A DNA stretch of 64,000 nucleotides from Fistulifera solaris (taxonomy: Eukaryota > Bacillariophyta > Bacillariophyceae > Naviculales > Stauroneidaceae), in contig AP026126.1 in NCBI GenBank assembly GCA_030295235.1, forward strand, positions 620,001-684,000, in the 5' to 3' direction. The translations under genes and the position numbers were made by a program. The notes below the pieces were generated by a model. It did no database searches. It was not told the origin of the DNA and saw only the letters and a program-made list of their open reading frames with translations. This document shows, one piece after another, positions 55,901 through 64,000 of the stretch (position 1 is the first letter of the stretch; every line of letters starts with the position of its first letter).

Positions 55901-56876
55901 AGGTAAGATCTCCTCCTGGTCTTCGCTGTTTGAGGAAACAAGAGAATACTCGTAAATTTCGCCATGGCTCGTTCCAAGTAGTATCCGCTTGCTAGACCCT
56001 TCAGTTCCCCGTTCATTATCCCAAGCGACTGCCGTCACCCAGGAGCCTGTTGTTAGACCCTTTTGAATTTTTGGACTGAGGGGTTTCATCTCGACGTCCT
56101 GCCACAGAACTGGCAGAAATACCGGTAAGAACGTCTTTTGTCAAAAGACTACCATCTGCGTTTCGGCCAAAGCCCGGCAATTTGCTGACCTGTCGTTGAC
56201 TACTGTGAAGATAATAAGCTTCTCCGTTGATTGCCGAAAGAAAGGTGTGACTCGCCGTGGGATCCACAAACACGTGCGCAATGCGGCTATTTCCTTCCAC
56301 GGGTGGCGGTAACGCGACCCACTGATCCGCCATACCTCCCCGACGAACGTTCCAACGGCTCACAAGGCGCAATGTCGGTTGACCCGGGCACTCCAAAGCG
56401 GCAACAATCCATCCATTGGCGGCAGTCACACAGCCGGGTCGCGGCGGGCGTATCGGGCGCGAAGACCCAGCATCCACCATCTCATCATCTGACTTTTCGG
56501 AAGCAGCTGATGTATTGAGCACGCGACTCATGAATCCAGATAAACCGTAGCCGCCGTCGCTACTGCGTCCATCTCCCGTCGCAGTAGCGGCTTGTGCGGT
56601 ATCGCTCTGCGCCGAAGCATTTGCTTTTCCCGTGCTGAAAGGAGTATTTTTGGTTATCCCAAGCTGCTGGCCGGCTTGTTTGCTCGCCTTGAGGAGTCGA
56701 TTGTAATTCTGCAACGACAAAGTACTTGGAATAGGCCATTCTACGTGGCGGGCGGCCCAAATGGGTGGCTCGCCCGGCGGAGCAGCTCGACGAGGACGCC
56801 CTGACATGACGCGGTGCTGTCGTAAAGAGGCCGACGACGTGCGAGTAGTTTCGTCGAAGGGATTTGTACTACTCAT
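52949..56876 (-). CDS. VPS18: VPS18, core subunit of HOPS/CORVET, with degenerate RING
   Basis: About 1268 aa from the ATG at 56876. Three exons: 56876-54497, 54433-53535 and 53474-52949; introns GTAAGT...TAAAAG (63 nt) and GTACGT...CGACAG (60 nt). One-base losses at A 55598-55602, T 55381-55384 and A 55073-55076 (plus strand), one frame change near 56145, and a compensated disturbance with an in-frame TGA at 54104-54106 must be corrected. The Pep3/Vps18 propeller reads SKRILLGTSHGEIYEYSL and DHFGLRTATGIFYGTIDRSL; the helical part has VWKFTLKKCLD, AVVTAVRAEYHLSHGRAELA and LLSLYIKLDDEEPLL. VLSIEDVLPFLPDFTRIDEI KDEICEAL is diagnostic of VPS18. The terminal RING has lost most zinc ligands (CAMT, FPSGYVF, LSSS, ECPLTG). 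It converges on the BRCT gene with 71 bases between. Confidence 0.85.
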
Positions 56877-57764
56877 GGTTCCTCTTCTGGTATACGCAAT
56901 ATAATTAGCTTTTTTGCTGGGCTGCAGTGTAGAAAATAAACTAGTTGGTTACTTTTGAAATGCACAGATCACTTTATATCACTTCGGTTATTGCGATGTG
57001 ATTGTTTGTGTTGTTGTTGCGTTTCAATCTTTGCTTTACTTTGTATTGTGCAGTAAGGTTACCAAAGCAAGAACCGGTAACTGGTACAGTACGGTACTGT
57101 GGGAGCTTCGTCTTACCGTTAATCGAATCGTGACAGAAATGCAGTCAGTCGTGGTAAAAGGGAGTCTACATTTTACTCTATTGTTATTTGAGAAGTCAAG
57201 TTTCCAAGGCTTCTAGACCTGCTTACATTTATTTTTAGATACTAAACGTAACTACCGTTCATAGAAATTAGAAATAAGCACATCTCCATCGACAGCAATG
57301 ATAAGGAGTACAGCTTTTGTCTACGGACAACTCCACGACGGCAATTGCTCACTCTGTTTTTCGGAAAGCGTGGTTACTGTCGTACAACTCATTTGCTGTC
57401 ATCTGGAAATAGTTGAACATAGTTATAGACAGCCGCTTCATCAATCCTTCTTGCATTTTCAGTCTTTTACTAGGTGACACTAATTGAAGGGAGATGCATT
57501 GTAGTCATGAAGGAACTTTGACGCCATTCAGTCGGCCGTGTCCTCTACGAAAGCATTTCAAATGATCAAATAATGTACAAGCATAAAAATCTGCAATTGC
57601 GTTAATGTAGTCTGATTATAGAAAGACTCAAAATTCATCAACGAATCAAGTCACTTTTAGCCAGGTATTAACAACGGAAGGTGGTGGGACCGATCTGAAA
57701 CTGGAACGAAGGAAAAGCTGGAACCGTTCTATATTATCCACAATTAATTGGCGTAAGAAATATA
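56877..57764. other. intergenic
   Basis: About 890 bases upstream of VPS18 and downstream of TIM13, both minus strand. It contains one GACTG/CAGTC element (57129-57154). No gene is seen. Confidence 0.55.
57129..57154 (-). promoter_or_regulatory. GACTG..CAGTC promoter element, copy 6
   Basis: On the minus strand it begins CCACGACTGACTGCATTTCT and ends GTCACG, with an inserted ACTG relative to the other copies. It is about 255-280 bases upstream of the VPS18 ATG. Confidence 0.45.
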
Positions 57765-58119
57765 TTACATATCTCCCTGTCTCTTTTGAAGCGCTTCTTG
57801 TACGTGTGCTCTCGTTTCTAGGTAGCGGTCTTGACAAGCACCCATACAAGCCTGTTCTCGACTGTCCAATCGGTCACCCTTTTGTTTGAATGAATCACAC
57901 GAAAAGACAAAATAAGATCCAGTTTACTAGACAGAGAAAGGTTGTCGCCTCTTGAGTATCACGTACCGACTGTCCCACGCAAAGGTTAAAGCAGTTCGAA
58001 ACCATTTGCTTCATCATCTCTTGCATCACTTGCTGATTCGCTTCTTGCTGCGCCTTGACCATGATTGCTTGACGCTGTTCGGGAGACAGCTGACTAATTT
58101 GAGCTCCGAGGTCTGCCAT
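57765..58119 (-). CDS. TIM13: mitochondrial intermembrane-space chaperone TIM13
   Basis: Two exons, 58119-57967 and 57878-57765, split by an 88-nt intron (GTACGT...AAAAG), phase 0; together 88 aa. Start ATG at 58119 (MADLGAQISQLSPEQRQ). The protein has the twin CX3C motif of small TIM chaperones: NCFNLCV in exon 1 and ACMGACQDRY in exon 2, with the expected spacing and helices EANQQVMQEMMKQMVS and YLETRAHVQEALQKR on either side. Small TIMs form hexamers (Tim8-Tim13 or Tim9-Tim10) that escort hydrophobic precursors across the intermembrane space. CFNLC with C..DRY fits Tim13 best; Tim8 is the alternative. Confidence 0.85.
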
Positions 58120-58350
58120 CTTTAAGTAAATGAATTCAAAGAAATAAAAGGTACGATAGGAGTTGACGACAAGTTTGTGCGGTTTGCGCTTGCTTGCTTG
58201 CTTATTGCGATTGCAGGGTTTCTTCCCGTCTGTCCGTCCGTTCAAGTACGGTTGGAAAATCGAACCAACGCCGTATCGGACACATCTGAGACAGGAACAC
58301 CGATAAAGAAATAGACAATGATTTTCTTATAATTTATCTCTGGCGTTGCC

Positions 58351-58389
58351 ATTGATTGATTGATTGATTGATTGATTGCTTGCTTGCTG
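58351..58389. repeat. (ATTG)n-(CTTG)n microsatellite
   Basis: Seven tandem ATTG tetramers pass directly into three CTTG-type units. Confidence 0.9.
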
Positions 58390-58443
58390 AAATCGAAGAA
58401 CGATACTGGTACGAGAACTTACACAAACTATTATTATTTCCAT

Positions 58444-58463
58444 TCATGACTGAAATCCAATCG
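58444..58463 (-). promoter_or_regulatory. GACTG..CAGTC promoter element, copy 7
   Basis: On the minus strand: CGATTGGATTTCAGTCATGA; about 170-190 bases upstream of the ATG at 58633 on the plus strand. It is nearly identical to copies 1 and 5. Confidence 0.5.
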
Positions 58464-58632
58464 GGAATACCTCGGCCACTTCAAGCGCTATCCTGTAACC
58501 TTACGGTGTAAATCGATTGCGACGAAGGAACGCGAAGAGGCGAAATGCGAGGACGATGACGATGATGGGTTATTTCAGTCATTCATCCTTACCAGGTATT
58601 CGTAATCATCACTTGATCCTCGAGACACGATC

Positions 58633-59393
58633 ATGAGATCGGTACGCTGCTCTTCTTTACTAATGGCGGCTCTTACTGTGGTCATTCATGCTTTCTCCGC
58701 ACCCAAATCAACACCAGCATCCTTCCGCATCGTCGGCGATTCTCGAACAGGTACCCAATTCCTGCCGACATCATACGCTTTACGTTTCGCTCGATGGGAA
58801 CTGGACCGAGAAAGCCACCTGATTCGAACGGATGACCATCCTTTGCTTCAATATCATCCGATGGCGTATATATCCGACCGACGATGGACTTTGTGCTGAA
58901 AGGGGGCGTACCCGCATATTGTATGGTGGGGCTTCAAACTATCTCTTCCAGAAGTGATGCCGGTTCTCTGCATTCATCCACCATCGCCCAACAGTGGTTA
59001 CCGTTTGACATGATTGTAGAACCTAATATGCGGTTACTGGTCTTCCGCGGAGAAGCTGATGGAACAGACGAAAGACTAGCACTCTTTGGTCCGGATGATG
59101 TCGGTATGGCCTTACAGCGATTGGGCGTTGCCCTTTCCATGGAATCGGAACACAGTGAGCAGCTAAATCAGGGCTTTCATATCGTTTCCATACCGGTAAA
59201 TGACGAATGGATCAGTGTTACGAAAGAAGAAGAGCATAGATTAGAAGGCCTCCTCCCAACAATAACCTGCATGGTTACGGCGGAACCGGAGCCTAGAGAA
59301 TTGCTCACCCTTGACGATTCTCTTCTCGAACTCACGGCGACGTCTCTACTTCAATTTAACCTGGAGAATACCATTCAAGAACCCATAATGTAA
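58633..59393 (+). CDS. plastid-targeted protein of unknown function
   Basis: 253 aa when the C pair near 58859 is read one base longer, joining LLQYHPDGVYIRPTMDFVLK. Residues 1-21 are a signal peptide (SLLMAALTVVIHA) followed directly by FSAPKSTPASFR, the Phe-led transit-peptide start typical of diatom plastid proteins. The mature part has LKGGVPAYCMVGLQTIS, NMRLLVFRGEADGTDERLAL, FGPDDVGMALQRLGVALS and an acidic, Leu-rich end (LLTLDDSLLELTATSLLQFN). I do not recognise the family. Confidence 0.65.
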
Positions 59394-59521
59394 CCCCACA
59401 AATAATCATCCTAAATCTATCGAAGCTATCCACAAATCTTATGTCACCATTTTTCGGAGACTTAAAGTGGAAGTGAAAATTGAACACATATGAGTTGTAA
59501 ATTGATTAACAGTACATCTTA

Positions 59522-62500
59522 CTACCTGAAATACACAATGGCTCTCTTCTCTTCGAATTCCAGCTTCTTCTCGAGCAATTCTTTCCGTCTTTGGTCTAAT
59601 TTCTCTCGCATGGTGCGTTTCATCTCATCGCCGTTTGTGTCAAGGATTGCTCCTTTCGCTGGTGGTGCAGATTCACGTTTGGCGTTCGATAAGTTGTTGC
59701 TGGCAAGCTCAGTCTTATTGGATGCCAGAGATGCAGTGTCTGCCAGATGCTGCGAAGATATCTGATCCGTGTTTTCTGCCTCTGGATTATCATTCACGGA
59801 AGGTTGAAAAGCAACATCCTTCTCGTTGGCAGCGGCGTCACTTGCACTATCAAGTTGTTGATGGTAAGCTCGAGACATTTCTCTGATTTCTGCATGCCGT
59901 TCTCCCCCCAATCCATCCAAAACGATCTCAACGTTTTTGGTAGGTCCATCTTTCATCGAAGTGTCCGATGTTCCCGCGAGACTCTCGTCTATTGAAAAAA
60001 GAGACGACCCAGAATAGGCGGAAGTTTTTCGTGGCTGAAGATCAGCATTGGGATTGGTATCGTTATATGGCAAACTTTCTAAATCGTCAGAGAGTCGACT
60101 CAAAACTGGTCCCTCCAGACCCGATATTCGTGTCGTGCCGATGTGCTTTACGTTGAATCTGCCGCCACTGGCGCTTGCCGCAGTTGCGTCTGTCCCTTGC
60201 CTTCCACCATTCTTTTTGACCTTGTATGCTTGAATCATGATTGGCACGAAAATAAGAAGCTGCATCGACATACTGATGGCAAAAACAAGAAATACCTGAA
60301 GAAAATATCGAGCCGTGGGGTTATCACTGTCAATCAGAAAAAGCATAGGAAACCCGACGGCAATTAGCTGAAACCAACTGAACAGTCCAACGCCCATGTT
60401 TTTAGCTTCGCTGAATTCGTCGCTAATATTTCGAGCTTGATAGGCCTGCTTGCAAGCAACGAACAATGCCACAACATTCACAGCGCCCACTAGCATACTC
60501 ATCGTGAAGGAAATGGGTGTGCGACTGCCATCGTCGCTACTCTGACAGCTTCCGTATGTATTCCACGGTTCCCCTGCGATCTCGAGCCGTACAAATCGCA
60601 AGGGATCAGCGAGAGTCCAGACAAGCATGAATGTAAAATTCAGTGTGAATAACAAAGCAAATGGAGCCATGACGTCTACCTCCCTGACTCTCATTCGGCG
60701 CGAAGATGCCCCAAAAAGCTTATTGATGCGCCAAAGCTTGGAGAATAAAGCTGACATAGCGACCGTGAAACCCATACTTAAGAGCCATGGCGATGACATA
60801 CAAGCGATGTCGCAACCACGCTGCGAGCTTGTCCCATCATCAATACTCAGGGGGATGATCGCAAGCGCCATAACCAGCATCCCGGTCGAAATCGTCATGA
60901 GAAAGAAAGGCTGAAGAGTCTTCACAATCCGCAGGTTGCGGTAGTACCATACCCATCCGGATAGGAAAAGGGATGCGATGACAGCAACAGCTGCGAGAGT
61001 AAAACCAAGATACTTGATTGGCCCCAGATGATTGAAATTTTCCACCGGAGAAACACGCATTAAAACCTCAAATGTTGCATCCTGGCCGGCACAGCCGGGG
61101 AAACTGCCACCATTGAGCACAGCGAATGCTACAGTACCTTGGGCAGTTCCAGGCTCGAGTTCTGAAGTAGCAGCCTGAAAGGAATACTGAATTCGTCCGC
61201 CTGAGGGAACGGAGATCGGTTCGCCTTCCACAACTTGAATAGTGTCGCCTGATTCGAACTTAGCAGTAGAATAATTGAGCCAAGCTGGTTTTGACTTGGG
61301 AACAACCATCACCTGATCAAGCTCGCTATTGACCATTGAAATTTGGCCATCAATCTCATCTTGTGAACCTTGAAGCCCATTGAACTCCAATGCTTCGCTA
61401 AGAAATGAAACAGCAATTCTCTCGGGGCACTTTTCACATATTGATAGCGTTGGTTGCCAGAAAGTACCTGGAAGACAGTCGTCTGCAGTCTGGATGAAAT
61501 TAAGGGACATCATCGCGGAAGTATCGTTCACAATTCGATCACCAATCACAGCTTCGTATGGGGCATCTAGTTCCTGTAGATAGGCTGTAACAATATCCTG
61601 TACCAATATAGCATCAGAGGTCTTACCAGGTTCCTCTCCTGGGGTAACAAGGTCATCCACCAGAAATTCAGGGAAGGGATCGAAACCACCGCACAAATAG
61701 CTATCGGTAGAAAATTTGTAGAGTTTCAGTTGCTCGAGCGGTGCGTATTCTTCTGCCTCAGGGTCCCACACTTCGATAGCCACAAGTCTCTCGCCTTCTC
61801 TTTCCTTGTTGAAAACAACTTTCATGCCGGATACCTGTAAAAGTCTATCGCCATCATTTGTGTTTTCTCCTTCAAAAGTGGCCACATTGATGGAGTAATT
61901 AAACATCTTAAATACCGAAATCCCATTCATAACGCCAGTGCATGGGTTATTTGGAAACGGCAAGGCAGCCCAGATATCGGAGACACGTACATCGCCAGCT
62001 TCCCACCCCGATCCACGATATCCTCCGCTACTTGAAATAGAAAAGTCGGCTTTTGACCACCACCGAAGCGCATCGGTAAACAAGTTTCCCAATTCACATT
62101 CACCGGCTTTACAGCGTCGATAGTCTCCATCGCGACTGGCAGGCATAAAGGTAGCCTGGCCAACTACTGGATCATTCGCGGCTGCCTGGTTCGCTTGCTC
62201 CCTTAAAGCGGCAATATTTGACGCGTACTCTTCATCTTTCAGAGTACCATTTAAGGTGTCCAAGCCATGTCCAATAAACTCGACACCGGTCACGCTTTTC
62301 CCATCTGGGCTGAGCGTAAGTGTGTGATGATAGTATTCATCCGAATTGAGATCGACGCTCGTAACCCATACGCTATCAACTTTTTGAGGAATCTCGAAAG
62401 CTGGGTCGTTTCCATCGACATCAATAAAAAAGCGCAGGGGGGTTTGTGTGGTTGGTGACGGCTGTCTTAAATACTTCGTATTTTTCAAAACTATCAGCGA

Positions 62501-63161
62501 AAACAACAACAGGAATCCAACATCGGGTGTCACTATGGTCAGTTCGGTTCAAGAACGTATCGTAAATGCCGTAAATTTCACCAGAGCAACCGTTCTGAAC
62601 ATTGATACGCGCAATATAATCAAGTACACCCAGAGTTGACTCGATTTGATTGAAAGTCATTGGCTGGCCATCATTGATATTGACGAGAACGGCCAAGCGA
62701 GTTTCGTCGTCAAAAAAGACCGGTACTGTGTATCGCGACCAACTTATGCTGGGAGGTATTGCTACATTTGTGAGCAAGTAAGGAAAGTCTTCACTTTGCA
62801 ACCCCGACAAGTCTCGCTGAGAAATGTCAAAGTCCCCATTGTGTTGTGTCAAAAGACTCGGAGGGGCCGTGAAGACACGAAAACCGAAAATGTCTTGAAA
62901 GACTAATCGATTGACATTCCATACCAGTGGATGCATCTGCACAAAGGGACTGTCTCTATCCGCAAAAGGTAGAACGAGCGAGGGCTCCCCTTTTCCGTAG
63001 TATCGCAAGAAAGCCGTAACAGCAGCCACTCCGCCTAAGCAAGATTCGTCCTGTGCATCCGCACAATCCGTCAGCTCTCCGCTTAACAAAGGCGCCCCCG
63101 AAAGAACGAAATGTATCGTTTTGTTCACTATCGTTGCATTCATGTTGTCTTGTTCGCTCAT
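59522..63161 (-). CDS. class C GPCR with 5'-nucleotidase-like extracellular domain
   Basis: 1212 aa if the A run at 62426-62431 (plus strand) is one base shorter, joining NPPALFIDVDGNDPAFEIPQ. Residues 1 to about 520 follow a 5'-nucleotidase/UshA layout: SCLGGVAAVTAFLRYYG, FPYLLTNVAIPP, then the C-terminal domain CELGNLFTDALRWWSKADFS, GGYRGSGWEAGDVRVSDIWA and ALPFPNNPCTGVMNGISV. A short Cys motif (DDCLPGTFWQPTLSICEKCP) leads to a beta-domain, then seven helices at about 715-980 with class C signatures: SMGFTVAMSALFSKLWRINK, LVWTLADPLRFVRLE and MLVGAVNVVALFVACKQAYQ. The 230-residue cytosolic tail ends in a charged helix (MREKLDQRRKELLEKKLEFE). The start is the first in-frame ATG; no signal peptide follows, so an upstream exon may be missing. 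Expected: plasma-membrane receptor whose ligand is unknown, perhaps a nucleotide or other phosphate compound. Confidence 0.8.
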
Positions 63162-64000
63162 GGTGATGAGTATAAAAAGTTCGTTTTTGATGAGAATGTC
63201 TACATAAAGTAGAAAGCGAAACGAAAGCGTAAAGCGTAACACACCCTCGAATCTCCGATGCAGATACCACCGGGGGCCCGGGGGCAAAGAAAGCACGATA
63301 GGGGCGAGGATGGCCTTTTCAAGAATTCTTGGTCCTTTTTACTTTCTGCCTCGGACCTCGGCCGTCGGAGTTCGGAGTTACCAGGTATTTACAGACAGTT
63401 CGAGATGGCGCATGTCGCTCGTGCGATTGGGCATTGGGATTGGGATTGGGGTTCCTTTTGAAAACAAATAGATCGATACTAAATTATTTTGTTAAGGTTG
63501 AGTTCTCACCTTGAATATCCTTGAATATGAACGTTTAACCGCTCATTAACTGTGTCGACGCAAATGGATAATATACTAGGAATCAAGTTACGTTTCGCTT
63601 TTATTGTACTTGAAGACTGTTGAATTGTTGAATTTCAAGAGGACCACAATTATGACCCTTTATCTTAAATCCTTTATCGCTCGTAAACTTAGAGTATGAC
63701 TGCGCTGTAGTTACGGTTACCAAAGGAGTGGTTACGGAGTATGATTTTTAGATTGTAATCACATGTTACATGTGACAGGCTAAACTAGCTATGGAGGTTA
63801 GCAGTTAGAGAGGGATTAAAATCTCTGGTCAATTGGGATTATCAGATGCCTTTTACAAAGCTAGCAATGCAGCCTTCAACTGACAAAACTAGCTTGAAAG
63901 TCGCCTTATCCATGTGTTAAACACGGACTAGACCCGAAGGCAATTACGCGGATGAAGTTGACTTTGTTAAGGAAGGAAATGGCTGGATTTTTTAGTCGAC
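63162..64000. other. intergenic to window edge
   Basis: About 840 bases upstream of the GPCR gene. The frame stays open to 63296 without an ATG. No other gene or repeat is seen. Confidence 0.5.

Larger units (their letters stand above)
58120..58632. other. divergent promoter region with microsatellite
   Basis: About 510 bases between TIM13 (minus) and the plastid-targeted gene (plus). It holds a (ATTG)n/(CTTG)n repeat, a GACTG/CAGTC element at 58444-58463, and a partial ATTTCAGTCAT near 58573. Confidence 0.6.

Overview
The window is nuclear DNA of a photosynthetic stramenopile, almost certainly a pennate diatom of the Phaeodactylum type. Evidence: densely packed genes on both strands with short GT-AG introns (about 55-170 nt); a diatom-specific CGRG/GN-motif domain protein at the left end; a multiplied heat-shock-factor (HSF) family; plastid-type presequences with an A-F cleavage motif; and Ser/Thr/Pro-rich surface-protein stalks. 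This is a comparison from memory, not a database match.

Layout. 0-5 kb: one diatom-specific protein, then 3.6 kb of gene-free DNA with palindromic TGATGAAAGT repeats around a decayed transposase-like ORF. 5-12 kb: a small unknown protein, a 94-aa cysteine-rich secreted protein spread over three exons, a D-cysteine desulfhydrase/ACC-deaminase-like PLP enzyme, a canonical HSF, a 40-bp perfect palindrome and a prolyl-4-hydroxylase-like enzyme. 12-28 kb: a propeller-like protein, two large unknowns, a RING-ankyrin-2OG-oxygenase fusion, an FGGY sugar kinase, a CCCH-DEDDh-RRM RNA exonuclease and a GPI-type beta-helix surface protein. 29-40 kb: an SRPK-type kinase, the actin-related protein ARP1, a DUF3054-like membrane protein, two adjacent divergent HSF genes (one with two HSF domains) and mitoribosomal bS18. 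41-64 kb: golgin CASP, a large ARM/adaptin-like protein, a SLC34-type Na/Pi cotransporter, a tandem-BRCT protein, VPS18, TIM13, a plastid-targeted unknown and a class C GPCR whose ectodomain is a 5'-nucleotidase-like fold.

Two features cut across the window. First, most long genes change frame once or more, nearly always at a homopolymer run: runs written as 2-5 bases look one base short, runs written as 6-7 look one base long. Correcting these restores family-typical protein and whole-codon lengths, so I treat them as base-calling errors or allelic indels, not pseudogenes. Second, a near-palindromic element (core GACTG-n-ATTTCAGTCA) recurs upstream of at least six genes.

There is no operon logic. 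Themes are membrane traffic (VPS18, CASP, ARP1, ARM protein), mitochondrial biogenesis (TIM13, bS18m), stress and transcription control (HSFs, kinase, exonuclease, BRCT protein), and surface or environmental sensing (GPCR, phosphate transporter, beta-helix protein).
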